A stretch of 45,440 nucleotides of DNA, from NCBI GenBank assembly GCA_017517665.1, contig JAFWYP010000045.1, forward strand, positions 1 through 45,440, in the 5' to 3' direction. The stretch is from Clostridia bacterium (GTDB taxonomy: Bacteria > Bacillota > Clostridia > Oscillospirales > Acutalibacteraceae). Shown one piece after another: positions 1 through 7,544 of the stretch; the first letter of the stretch is position 1; every line of letters begins with the position of its first letter. The notes under the pieces are model-generated. The model worked only from the letters and a program-made list of their open reading frames with translations, was not told where the DNA came from and searched no databases. The translations under genes were made by a program, and so were the position numbers.

Positions 1-267
1 GATTTTTCTGTAATAATCGTTTCCAACTCCTGCAATGCTAACCCGATGTCAGATGGTAAAGCTTTGCCTTTTACCACTAAAGCCAACAAGCAACTTCATG
101 GTTACGGATTAAAAAGTGTCAGAAATACCCTCAAAAAATATAACGGCGATATATCGTTTGATTATGATGAAAAAGAAAAAGTTTTTGTTGTGACGGTTAT
201 GGTTGGAAAACAACTCGGGGATATTCTTTATTTCAATTATTCCGACTCGACGGGTTTTATTATATGA
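1..267 (+). pseudogene. Sensor histidine kinase, C-terminal GHKL ATPase fragment (5' end outside window, 3' end probably replaced)
   Basis: The frame is open from base 1 and gives 88 residues. The G2-type ATP-binding motif HGYGLKSV followed by KKYNGDISFDYDE and an alternating hydrophobic strand (VFVVTVMV) is typical of the GHKL domain of AgrC/ComD-like peptide-sensing kinases. In that family the protein ends a few residues after this last strand. Here the frame continues for about 20 more residues (GKQLGD... to FII) that are simply the antisense of the neighbouring minus-strand gene, so the natural stop has probably been lost at a junction near base 205-215. Partner regulator and peptide genes are not in the window. 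Family assignment is fairly sure; specificity is unknown. Confidence 0.75.
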
Positions 268-810
268 ATATAATTCAATTATAGCCTTGTTACAATATTG
301 TTCAATAATAGGCTCAAGAGTTAAAAGCTCATTATTGTTTACAATGTGTTTTGAAAAACAATCCGGACAAAAACTGAAATGAGGTGGAATGATTTTAGCG
401 ATGTTTTTTTCGATCAGTCCAGAATATAAATATATCAAAGTATAGTCACTAATTAAATCACGTCTATAGAAAACTTCATCTTTTTCTATAATACTAATTG
501 GACGTGGATTTGCAATTGAATTTACAATAAAATAAACTGTATCACCATAAAGGCTAATAAATTTATTGAATCTATCGGCTCTTTCAATTTTGCAGTTCAG
601 TCCAGAACACCCTCCAAAACCAGATAAATCCATAGAGGGAGCAAATGAATATGGAGAATAATCTGCAATACACCAATCTTTATAAGCCAAATCTCGCATA
701 TACTTATCAAAAGACATAATTGTATCAAGATTATTTTTCATAAAATAACGCTTGATTTTTTCGGAACTTACAAGATCCAGTTCTCTCATATAATCAATTA
801 TTCTACTCAT
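109..810 (-). CDS. Hypothetical protein, C-terminus probably aberrant
   Basis: The ORF has 233 residues from ATG at 810, which follows AAAGGA at a suitable distance; an upstream in-frame TTG is less likely. I do not recognise the family. It is soluble, rich in Tyr, Ile and Asn, and contains a C-P-D-C pair (FSFCPDCFSKH) and a C-S-G-L-N-C pair that could bind metal. The last 35 or so residues are Asn/Phe/Ile-rich (for example NFFFFIIIKR) and are encoded by the antisense strand of the histidine kinase gene, so the true C-terminus was probably near residue 200 and has been replaced by read-through. A good promoter lies directly upstream, so the gene may be expressed alone. Confidence 0.55.
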   Translation of the reverse strand: MSRIIDYMRELDLVSSEKIKRYFMKNNLDTIMSFDKYMRDLAYKDWCIADYSPYSFAPSMDLSGFGGCSGLNCKIERADRFNKFISLYGDTVYFIVNSIANPRPISIIEKDEVFYRRDLISDYTLIYLYSGLIEKNIAKIIPPHFSFCPDCFSKHIVNNNELLTLEPIIEQYCNKAIIELYSYNKTRRVGIIEIKNIPELFSNHNRHNKNFFFFIIIKRYIAVIFFEGISDTF

Positions 811-840
811 AAACAAAAATCCTTTGTAATAATTTGCTAT

Positions 841-870
841 ATTATATCATTAATTGTATAAACAAAGCAA
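841..870 (-). promoter_or_regulatory. Sigma-A-type promoter of the 109-810 gene
   Basis: Reading the minus strand, a -35 element TTGCTT (865-870) is followed after 18 bases by a perfect -10 TATAAT (841-846), about 30 bases upstream of the start codon at 810. Confidence 0.6.
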
Positions 871-919
871 CTGTTTATCGTAAGACAGATTAATTTATAT
901 TTTAAAAGATAAAACAAGA

Positions 920-956
920 AGAAGCCGTCACACTAATCAAGCGAGACAGCTTCTTT
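920..956 (-). terminator. Rho-independent terminator-like hairpin downstream of the acetylation operon
   Basis: Arms 920-930 and 946-956 pair over 11 positions, with one C/A mismatch on the plus strand that becomes G-U in a minus-strand transcript. A T-rich stretch follows on the minus strand. It ends the operon finishing at 1141 and separates it from the promoter at 841-870. The rest of 957-1140 holds only the possible micro-ORF listed separately. Confidence 0.5.
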
Positions 957-1051
957 TACAATTTTTCCAACCCTGTTAGACAGATGCTTAAAACAAAATT
1001 TTTAAATTACTGTTTTATGAGCACCCGGCTAAAAGCAAAGGCGGTAAAAAG

Positions 1052-1138
1052 TTATTCAAATAAAAACGGCAATGAAACCCAATGCAATAATTTTGCAAAA
1101 GGTAAGAACTGAATCGTTTTTTATGCTGCCGCCAATCA
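1052..1138 (-). CDS. Possible 28-residue peptide, low support
   Basis: The start ATG lies 2 bases after the stop of the DHHW gene and is preceded by GGGAGG, which also encodes the last residues of that gene. The 28 codons give a peptide with a hydrophobic middle and end (TFCKIIAWVSLPFLFE). The good ribosome site is the only support. It could equally be the decayed start of a lost downstream gene, since the region after it is non-coding until a terminator. Confidence 0.2.
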
Positions 1139-1140
1139 TT

Positions 1141-2250
1141 TTATTTTCCTCCCATAAATTCAATTAGTGAGAAGTTTTGTTCCTGAGAAAACCCCGACAC
1201 GTTGAAAAGTGTAATTACCGCATCAAAATCTTCGACACAGATATCTTTGATCTGTGAATGGCTGCAGTATCTCGGGTCAACAACGGTTATTTCGGCATAG
1301 TGCTCCGCAAGGAAAGGGAGTATGCAGTTTGCATAGCTGTCTTTGATTACAAGCAGTTTTCCGTTTGCCGATTTATTTTCGATTCTGCAAACACCGTGGT
1401 TGCCGTTGAGAAAGAATGAATATTTATCCTTTTCTTTCAGCCAATCTTTAAAATAAAGAGAGCTGTAGGTTTCATCCTTGACTGTTAAAGTGAAATCGGT
1501 TGACGAACGGTAAAACTCAATGGAATCAGGGTCGATTTTTTCGTTCAGTGTTTTTGAATAAAGAGTGCCATTGAAATCATCTGCAACTGTTTCAATTGAG
1601 AAAAAGTCCTTTGATTTAGGAGTAAATCCCAAAGCGTCGGCAACAACGCAATATGAATTAAATGCACTTTCGGTTGTCCAATGATGGTCGGTGCGGTAGA
1701 ATGCATATTCGGTGGAGATAATGGCATCGGAAACATCAACCGAATTTATTTCTTTGAGTTTTCCGAAACAGTAATCAATATAATCTTTTTCGCTTTCAAC
1801 GGCAAGATATGAGGGAATTTCGGATTCCATTTTTTCCTGCGCCGTGATTACAGGAATAAAATAAAAGGGAGTGTCGGTATTCTTTGCTTTCAGCTTATTG
1901 AGAGCAATAAGATTTTTATCAGTGAGCTTATAATCAACATCACGGAATGTCTGGATAAGATTGCCGTTTATTTCAATAACGCCGTTGATTTCTGTTTTAC
2001 CTATAGCTTTTTCAATTGAGTTTTTTGCTTTTATGAAGGTCTCGCGGAGCACAAAATGATCCGAGAAAAAATCGCTTACTCCGTTCATAAAAGAACGGCT
2101 TTTATATCCTGCAAAGCTGAATTCCGGGAATTCGGCAAGCACTTTATTTTCGTTATAGCTGACCTTTTCTTTTTCTCCGAAAAGGGTGAAAAAAGGAATA
2201 ATCAGAACAACCGTAAAAAAGAGTATAACTCTTATCAACTTCGTTTTCAT
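1141..2250 (-). CDS. DHHW-family protein (AlgX/AlgJ-like, polymer O-acylation)
   Basis: The protein has 369 residues. An N-terminal membrane anchor (about residues 5-25, VILFFTVVLIIPFFTLFG) precedes an extracytoplasmic SGNH-like domain. The DHHW motif that names the family (YRTDHHWT) is near residue 189, and a DSYAN segment near residue 308 fits the family's serine block. DHHW proteins accompany MBOAT acyltransferases and are thought to pass acyl groups to exported polysaccharide or wall polymer. It is the last gene of the operon, 8 bases after the MBOAT gene, with ribosome site TTTAGGAG before ATG 2250. The substrate polymer cannot be read from the sequence. Confidence 0.85.
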   Translation of the reverse strand: MKTKLIRVILFFTVVLIIPFFTLFGEKEKVSYNENKVLAEFPEFSFAGYKSRSFMNGVSDFFSDHFVLRETFIKAKNSIEKAIGKTEINGVIEINGNLIQTFRDVDYKLTDKNLIALNKLKAKNTDTPFYFIPVITAQEKMESEIPSYLAVESEKDYIDYCFGKLKEINSVDVSDAIISTEYAFYRTDHHWTTESAFNSYCVVADALGFTPKSKDFFSIETVADDFNGTLYSKTLNEKIDPDSIEFYRSSTDFTLTVKDETYSSLYFKDWLKEKDKYSFFLNGNHGVCRIENKSANGKLLVIKDSYANCILPFLAEHYAEITVVDPRYCSHSQIKDICVEDFDAVITLFNVSGFSQEQNFSLIEFMGGK

Positions 2251-2258
2251 AGAAGCTC

Positions 2259-3656
2259 CTAAAAATTGAAATATAAGAACGGATTGTAGGATGCATCAAC
2301 AAGATATGCGATGCAGGTTGCCATGCCGACCGCTTCGCCTGCAATCTGAACTGCACCGAGTTTGTTGTTTGCAAAAAACTTCTTGCAGATTTTCATTGGT
2401 ATACCGCTTGCAACAACAGCCGCAACTATGATTATGACTGCATAATTGTGAAGCATATTGAGGGTTGAAATGTCAAAGAATGCACCCGATGCGCCGAACA
2501 TTGAACCGATGAATTCAAGCTCAGCGGCAGGGGAGGAGATTTCAAAAATAACCCATCCGATAACAACCATCAGCAGAGTATATGTTCTTGTGACCGCAGC
2601 AGGAAGTTTATCGATTACCTTTGCGAAAACAAACTTTTCAAGAATCAGGATGATTCCGTAATATACGCCCCAGATAATGAAGTTCCAGCTCGCACCGTGC
2701 CACATACCTGTAAGGAACCAAACAATAAGCAGGTTTCTGATTGTTCTGAATTTGCCGTTTCTGCTTCCGCCAAGCGGGAAGTAAACATAGCTCTTGAACC
2801 AGCCGCCGAGGGTCATATGCCATCTGCGCCAGAATTCGCTGACTGTTTTTGATATGTAAGGATAATCAAAGTTTTTCGGGAAATTGAATCCGAGCATTTT
2901 GCCCATACCGATTGCCATATCGCTGTAGCCCGAAAAATCAAAATAAATCTGAAGTGTGAATGCGATTATGCCGAGCCATGCCGTTGCGGCGGGGAGGGTC
3001 GAATAATCGCTTGCTTTGACTGTTGTCCACAGCTCGCCTACGGAGTTAGCGATAAGAACCTTTTTGCATAGACCGCAAATAAAAACCGAAATACCGTTGC
3101 TTATTGAATCAATATCGATTTTTCTGTTTTCGAGCTCTCGTGCAACATCATCATAAAGCACAATCGGTCCCGCAACAATCTGAGGAAACATCGTAACGAA
3201 TGCCGCAAAATTGATAAAGTTTTTCTGCACCTTGATATTGCGTCTGTAAAGGTCAATTGTGTAGGACATTGACTGGAAGGTGAAAAAGCTGATACCGATG
3301 GGAAGCGGAAGATTCGGATTGTTCATAACGTTGCCGAATACCGAGTTTATGCTTTCAACGAAGAAACCGCTGTATTTGAACACTCCAAGAAGCGAAAGAT
3401 TCATTACAACGGAAACTATCAATGCAACTTTTCTTATCGATTTGTTGCTGTCAAATTTGTCCATAACTCTGCCGGCACAGTAGTCAATGAGAGTAGACAA
3501 AATCATTATAAGCACATAAACCGGTTCGCCCCACGCATAGAAGAGCAGACCGGTTAAAAATAAAACTGCATTTTTGAACCTGAACGGTACCGCATAATAA
3601 AGCAGTAACGCAACAGGTAAAAACATAAATAAAAATACAGGCTCGGAAAAAACCAT
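2259..3656 (-). CDS. MBOAT family O-acyltransferase (AlgI/DltB-like)
   Basis: The protein has 465 residues with about ten or more hydrophobic segments, the usual length for AlgI-like MBOAT proteins. Family signatures include YFDFSGYSDMAIG, the segment EFWRRWHMTLGGWFKSYVY, PLGGSR, and MWHGASWNFIIWG, whose His is the expected active-site residue. MBOAT proteins move acyl groups across the membrane for acetylation of an exported polymer. It lies between the DUF4358 lipoprotein gene and the DHHW gene in one operon. Start ATG 3656 follows CACGGAG. Function class is sure; whether the target is exopolysaccharide, teichoic acid or peptidoglycan is not. Confidence 0.92.
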   Translation of the reverse strand: MVFSEPVFLFMFLPVALLLYYAVPFRFKNAVLFLTGLLFYAWGEPVYVLIMILSTLIDYCAGRVMDKFDSNKSIRKVALIVSVVMNLSLLGVFKYSGFFVESINSVFGNVMNNPNLPLPIGISFFTFQSMSYTIDLYRRNIKVQKNFINFAAFVTMFPQIVAGPIVLYDDVARELENRKIDIDSISNGISVFICGLCKKVLIANSVGELWTTVKASDYSTLPAATAWLGIIAFTLQIYFDFSGYSDMAIGMGKMLGFNFPKNFDYPYISKTVSEFWRRWHMTLGGWFKSYVYFPLGGSRNGKFRTIRNLLIVWFLTGMWHGASWNFIIWGVYYGIILILEKFVFAKVIDKLPAAVTRTYTLLMVVIGWVIFEISSPAAELEFIGSMFGASGAFFDISTLNMLHNYAVIIIVAAVVASGIPMKICKKFFANNKLGAVQIAGEAVGMATCIAYLVDASYNPFLYFNF

Positions 3657-3673
3657 AGTTAAACTCCGTGAAA

Positions 3674-4138
3674 TTAATCGGCAACAGAATCAGCAACAGC
3701 CTTAACGTTTTCCGCATTGTTGCAGATGCAGAGAATAACGGTGTTGCCTTCGGTAATTACAGCGGCGGATTCGATTTTCGGAATTTCCTGAGGGCCGTAG
3801 CTGCTGTAGCCTTCGTGAAGATAATCAAGTCTTGATTCAACGGCTTCTGCAACGCTGCTAACCGCATTTTCGTCAACGCAGTTAAAAACAGCGATTTCGT
3901 CAGCGGTTGCACCGCTTCCGCTGTAGAACGCGGCGTCTGTGCAAAGAGCAGAATCAATACCGTAGATGCTGTAGGCTATATCGGCAGTGCTTTTTTCAAG
4001 CTCTTCACCGAATTCGAGATTTGCATTGAGCGCATCTGCAACTGCGTTTGCTTCATAAAATTTTGCTTTGTTGTCAGCGCATCCCGCAAAAGAAAAAATA
4101 AGCGCAAATGCAATAAGGAAAGAAAAAATCTTTTTCAT
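3674..4138 (-). CDS. DUF4358 lipoprotein
   Basis: The protein has 154 residues. It starts with a lipoprotein signal (KKIFSFLIAFALIFSFAGC) with the acylated Cys at residue 20. The body matches my memory of DUF4358: a YGID segment, then ATADEIAVF, then a final GNTVILCICNN strand. These proteins recur beside SGNH/MBOAT genes in Clostridia, but their role is not known to me. It starts 4 bases after the SGNH hydrolase stop, with a GGTGG ribosome site, so translation is probably coupled. It probably sits on the outer face of the membrane with the acylation machinery. Confidence 0.75.
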   Translation of the reverse strand: MKKIFSFLIAFALIFSFAGCADNKAKFYEANAVADALNANLEFGEELEKSTADIAYSIYGIDSALCTDAAFYSGSGATADEIAVFNCVDENAVSSVAEAVESRLDYLHEGYSSYGPQEIPKIESAAVITEGNTVILCICNNAENVKAVADSVAD

Positions 4139-4141
4139 AAA

Positions 4142-5122
4142 TTAACCACCCGTTTTATAGATAATTTTATCGGCAAGTCTGATAATCCAGGCTTTTGCAT
4201 ATTTTTTGTTAAGATGAATGCCGTCGCTTGCGGCTTCGGGAATGAGAGTGCCGTCTTCAGCTTTGAGAACTTCGGGCTGAGCAATAAAGTGTATTCCCTC
4301 TTTTGCGGCAAGCTGTTCGATTCGGATGTTAAGTGCGTTGATGTTGGTGTTGTTGCAACCGAATTCGTTTGTTGCCGAAGCGTTCACACTGACAGGAAGA
4401 ACAGCGTGAAGATATATCTCCGCTTTGGGAAGTCTTTCTCTGACAGCGGCAATAACCTTTGAATACTTAACAACAAAAGAATCATAACTTGACCATCCGC
4501 ATTCGTTATCGCCAAACATCAGAACGACTTTTTCAAAATCCTTGCCGTTAAGCTCGTCAATAACCGTAACGGTGCTTCCCGCAACTGTTTTTGTAAATAC
4601 CGTATCAACATTAAGACCGACAACAGCGTAAACATTTTTTGCAAGACCGTAATTCTTGAAAGAAATGAATCTTGAATTGCCGATGAAAACAGTAGAATCA
4701 AAACAGCTTGAATCATATTCACCGTTAATCGGTTTTGTTATGGGCGCGGCGGTTGTTGTTTCAGGTCTGAAATCGGGAATTTGAATTGTAGGAACGGGAA
4801 TTGTGAATGGGAGAGTTCTGCCCTGAGTTGCAGCAACGGTTGTTTCCGAAGCTGTGGTCCTGACAGAAGTTTCTTTTGCGGCTGTTGATTTTTCTGTTGA
4901 TGAGAATATTGCTGTTGAAAGAGCTTCCGTAATCTTTTCCGTAAGATTTGTTGTAGTTGAGAGCGGCTGCCAAACCGTTTTTGTTGACTCTGCAGAAACA
5001 GTTGTTCCGCTGGTTACGGTTGTTTCGGAAACCGCTACGGGTAAAGAAATTTTCGAAGCGGCAAAGCCGAGTGCAGCTATTACCGCAACGGCTGAAATGA
5101 TATATATTAATTTGTTTTTCAT
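4142..5122 (-). CDS. Membrane-anchored SGNH/GDSL hydrolase with Thr/Ser-rich linker
   Basis: From the second ATG (MKNK, 5122) the protein has 326 residues; an upstream ATG at 5149 is an alternative, and neither ribosome site is ideal. A signal anchor (residues 4-22) is followed by about 100 residues rich in Thr, Ser and Val, likely a wall-spanning stalk. The C-terminal SGNH domain shows block I (IGNSRF, Ser near residue 149), block III (GDNECGW near 205) and block V (DGIHLN near 301). It is the first gene of a four-gene operon behind the promoter at 5165-5193. It probably acts as acetyl-esterase or acetyl-transferase on the same exported polymer as the MBOAT and DHHW proteins. Confidence 0.85.
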   Translation of the reverse strand: MKNKLIYIISAVAVIAALGFAASKISLPVAVSETTVTSGTTVSAESTKTVWQPLSTTTNLTEKITEALSTAIFSSTEKSTAAKETSVRTTASETTVAATQGRTLPFTIPVPTIQIPDFRPETTTAAPITKPINGEYDSSCFDSTVFIGNSRFISFKNYGLAKNVYAVVGLNVDTVFTKTVAGSTVTVIDELNGKDFEKVVLMFGDNECGWSSYDSFVVKYSKVIAAVRERLPKAEIYLHAVLPVSVNASATNEFGCNNTNINALNIRIEQLAAKEGIHFIAQPEVLKAEDGTLIPEAASDGIHLNKKYAKAWIIRLADKIIYKTGG

Positions 5123-5164
5123 TGTTAAATATTTCACCTTGAATCTCATAATAATCCAAAATGT

Positions 5165-5193
5165 ATTTTACAATATACTTTATAATAATTCAA
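5165..5193 (-). promoter_or_regulatory. Promoter of the SGNH-DUF4358-MBOAT-DHHW operon
   Basis: On the minus strand, TTGAAT (5188-5193) and TAAAAT (5165-5170) are separated by exactly 17 bases in an AT-rich tract, some 40 bases before the hydrolase start. Confidence 0.55.
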
Positions 5194-5249
5194 TGATTAT
5201 TTTGTTACAGATTTATAACAATTTATTACATTTTTCGTCAAAAAACAAT

Positions 5250-5281
5250 AAAACCTGCAAAGAACAATCTTTGCAGGTTTT
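5250..5281 (-). terminator. Rho-independent terminator after the DUF1667 gene
   Basis: Perfect 13-base arms (5250-5262 and 5269-5281) flank a 6-base loop, and the minus strand continues with a T-rich tract. It lies 6 bases past the DUF1667 stop. Confidence 0.85.
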
Positions 5282-5287
5282 AATCGG

Positions 5288-5653
5288 TTATTTTGTGGGG
5301 CAATGGTTGGTTGCAACGATGTTGATTCCCGTGCCGAGAATATTCTCAACAAGAACATCTCCGAGCTTGACGGGGGCATTCACTTCGGCCTTGTTGATAG
5401 CTTCCATGCACTCCATAATTTTATCCTTGGGAAGCGCACCTGCCGATTTGCAAGGCACAACATTATATATGCCGCCGTTAACCTTGACTGTTGTTGCAAG
5501 GCTTCTTACGGGATTTGTGATTTCCGTTCTGGCGTAGGCGTCGCCTCTTTTGCAGGTGTTGCCTTTAACAGAAAGAATTTCACCGTTATCTGCAATATCA
5601 ACTGTTACTCCGCAACCCATCGGGCAGGCTACACAAATAATATTTTTCTGCAT
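5288..5653 (-). CDS. DUF1667 protein, Cys-rich partner of an FAD/NAD oxidoreductase
   Basis: The protein has 121 residues with an N-terminal C-x2-C-x3-C group (VACPMGCGV) and a fourth Cys in GNTCKRGDAYA, then an ITNPVR...TTVKV segment. This is the DUF1667 pattern and suggests an Fe-S or metal site. In Clostridia the family is encoded directly after NAD/FAD-dependent oxidoreductases of the anaerobic glycerol-3-phosphate dehydrogenase type. It starts 3 bases after the oxidoreductase fragment with a GGAGGTG ribosome site. The gene itself looks intact, but its partner has lost its N-terminal two thirds, so its function here may be lost. Confidence 0.85.
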   Translation of the reverse strand: MQKNIICVACPMGCGVTVDIADNGEILSVKGNTCKRGDAYARTEITNPVRSLATTVKVNGGIYNVVPCKSAGALPKDKIMECMEAINKAEVNAPVKLGDVLVENILGTGINIVATNHCPTK

Positions 5654-5656
5654 AAT

Positions 5657-6259
5657 TTACACCTCCACCGAAATTTCGATAACTCCGCCTTCGGCAAAGT
5701 TCTTGAGCATATCGTTCTTGATGATAACGTTTTCCATTTCGCCTGGAGCGAGTCTCGGTCTCTTCTTGCTGATTATTTCTTCACCGTTATATTTAACAAC
5801 GGTTTTAGCATTTTTATAAACCTGACCTACTCTGAAATAGAGTTTAACGTCGCCGTCGTTCTTTATGTTGATTTTCTGAGGAACGATATATCTTACGCCG
5901 TTAACACCTTTGGTTGAAATGTATTCGGCATTTTCTGTTTTGCCGAGAACATATCTTGCAGCGCCTTCGCCTGCAGTCTGACTTTCGAGAGTAACATAGT
6001 CAACAAGGTCGTGAACGTGAAGAACGTTGCCACAAGCAAAAACACCCTTGTGAGAGGTTTCTCTGTATTCATCAACAACTGCGCCGCTTGTTACGGGGTC
6101 AAGGTCAATGCCGACTGCTCTTGTAAGCTCGTTTTCGGGAATAAGACCAACAGAAAGAAGAAGAGTGTCGCATTCGATGAAACGTTCGGAACCCTTGATA
6201 ACTCTGCGGTTTTCGTCAACATCGGCAATCGTTACGCCCTCAACTCTGTCTTTGCCGTG
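5657..6259 (-). pseudogene. NAD/FAD-dependent oxidoreductase, C-terminal fragment fused to a DNA polymerase fragment
   Basis: About 200 residues match the C-terminal part of the DUF1667-linked pyridine-nucleotide oxidoreductases: the CDTLLLSVGLIPENEL strand, then GVFACGNVLHVHDLVDYV (FAD-binding C-terminal motif), and a final beta-rich tail. The N-terminal FAD- and NAD-binding Rossmann motifs are absent. Instead the frame continues upstream, without a stop, into Y-family polymerase sequence up to codon ATG 6616. The join lies at an HGKD tetrapeptide (6248-6262), which could be native to either parent. Translated from 6616 the hybrid would be 319 residues. It cannot be a working oxidoreductase. 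Confidence 0.88.
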
Positions 6260-6966
6260 TGCATGGTCGATAAGGTGTTTTGCGTTAATTCCGAACTCCT
6301 TGTAAAGCTGTTCTTCGGAAAACTCTGCAACTCCTTTTAAATCAACAATTCCGTATTTCTCAAGACGGGCAGCAGTACCTCTGCCGATGTTCCATATATC
6401 GGTTATTGGTTGGTGTGTCCAAATAGTTTTTTTGAATTCTTCTTCATCAAGATAACCGATAAAATCTTTTGCGTGTTTTGCGGTAATATCAAGAGCAACT
6501 TTGCAAAGAAACATATTCGTTCCTATTCCCGCAGCCGAGCAAATTCCCGTTTTATCATAAACTGCGTTCATAAGCATAACGGCAATTTCTCTCGGAGTTT
6601 TTTGTAGAGCCGACAATAATCAGTAACATCAATAAAACACTCATCAATAGAATAAACATAAATGTCATCGGGACTTATATAGTTGAGATAAACAGAATAT
6701 ATCTCTGCTGATACTTTCATATATTTTCGCATTTGTGGCATTGCAGTAATATATTTAACATTCTTCGGAATCTCATAAACTCGGCAACGGTTTTTTATTC
6801 CGAGTGCTTTCATAGCCGGAGTAATTGCAAGACAAACAGAGCCATTCCCACGTGTCGGATCGGCAACAACAAGATTAACTTTGAAAGGGTCAAGACCTCG
6901 TTCAACACACTCAACAGAAGCATAAAAGCTCTTTAAGTCAATGCAAACATACCATTTATTTTTCAT
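6251..6966 (-). pseudogene. dinB: Y-family DNA polymerase (DinB/UmuC-like), frameshifted and truncated
   Basis: The start is ATG 6966 after GGAG. Residues 1-123 carry the palm motifs CIDLKSFYASVEC (metal ligand Asp10) and SIDECFID (Asp108, Glu109), so the catalytic residues are present. At a run of six A (minus strand, about 6599-6604) the frame breaks; reading continues in the -1 frame with finger and thumb sequence (KTPREIAVMLMNAV, AAGIGTNMFLCK, and the helix-hairpin-helix NIGRGTAARLEKYGI). The sequence ends at HGKD near 6251, where it joins the oxidoreductase fragment, so the C-terminal little-finger domain is missing. About 245 residues remain of a normal 400 or so. It may be a dead gene, or the break could be programmed slippage or a sequence error. 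Confidence 0.88.
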
Positions 6967-6985
6967 AGATCAGTCTGCTCCGTTT

Positions 6986-7228
6986 TTAACATTTGCCCTC
7001 AACAAACCACTTGCCTTCATCATCTTCATAGATGAAAGTTTCTATGCCGTTAATCTGAACTGTGTATCGGATTTCACCACCGCCAACGTTACGGGATTTT
7101 GCTTTGCAACGGTTAAGTAATCGTTCAACAACATAAACCGTTCCATCTTCCCATTGGATACGCAAAGGTCTTATTTTGCCGTCTTTGCTATGAAAAGCAA
7201 CTACATCAACATATACTTTTCTGACCAT
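6986..7228 (-). CDS. Small DUF6504-like protein upstream of the Y-family polymerase
   Basis: I chose ATG 7228 because AGAAAGGAG lies 8 bases before it; the longer frame up to 7447 runs through non-coding palindromes. The 80-residue protein (MVRKVYVDVVAF...) has a beta-rich pattern with IQWEDGTVYVVERLL, RYTVQINGIETFIYED and KWFVEG. This resembles the DUF6504 proteins found beside translesion polymerases, though I cannot confirm membership. It ends 19 bases before the polymerase start, so the two genes probably form one transcript. Confidence 0.6.
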   Translation of the reverse strand: MVRKVYVDVVAFHSKDGKIRPLRIQWEDGTVYVVERLLNRCKAKSRNVGGGEIRYTVQINGIETFIYEDDEGKWFVEGKC

Positions 7229-7348
7229 CTGCGATTTCTCCTTTCTTTGAAGTGTAGCGAACATTTGTTTGTTTTGCTTTAATATAATAACTCTGTTTGC
7301 ATCAAATGTCAATAGCAAATATTGGCTCTTACTAAATTGGCAAGCAAG

Positions 7349-7473
7349 GCAAATGTGAACACATTTGCATAAAATCGAAAAAAATAAATTTTCGATTTTC
7401 CGTGCTTGTTGGTGAATTATCTTCCCCAAACCCCTACATAAAATCAAATAAATTTGATTTGCTACGCTCCTGC
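7349..7473. other. Candidate origin of transfer (oriT): three inverted repeats and an RP4-like nic core
   Basis: Within 7229-7500, a gene-free stretch next to the relaxase gene, there are three perfect inverted repeats: 9-base arms at 7349-7357/7360-7368, 11-base arms at 7371-7381/7389-7399, and 9-base arms at 7441-7449/7452-7460. Twelve bases after the last repeat the plus strand reads GCTCCTGC (7466-7473), close to the TCCTG/C nic core cut by RP4- and R64-type MOBP relaxases, where a repeat also lies a few bases from nic. The rest of the stretch is AT-rich. This is an inference from structure and position, not proof of nicking. Confidence 0.45.
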
Positions 7474-7500
7474 GGGGCTAATAAAAAAGACAAAAAAATA

Positions 7501-7536
7501 AACTCCGAACTGTAACATTAATTACAATTCGGAGTT
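7501..7536 (-). terminator. Rho-independent terminator of the relaxase transcript
   Basis: Fifteen-base arms (7501-7515, 7522-7536) have one C/A mismatch on the plus strand, which is G-U in the minus-strand RNA. A run of T (complement of 7484-7499) follows on the minus strand. It lies 8 bases past the relaxase stop. Confidence 0.88.
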
Positions 7537-7544
7537 TTATATTT

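Noticed and set aside
920-956. Riboswitch or small RNA in the 816-1141 gap
   Set aside because: Only one simple hairpin with a T-rich end is seen; it is explained as a terminator.
4854-5537. Plus-strand ORF of 227 residues across the hydrolase and its promoter
   Set aside because: It is the antisense of the hydrolase linker and includes the promoter and terminator; it shows no protein features of its own.
5657-6616. The 319-residue hybrid as a functional two-domain enzyme
   Set aside because: Both parents lack essential domains, and the start at 6616 is merely the first ATG after a frameshift.
7229-7447. N-terminal extension of the 80-residue gene
   Set aside because: The extension runs through three inverted repeats and has no ribosome site; the internal ATG 7228 has an ideal one.
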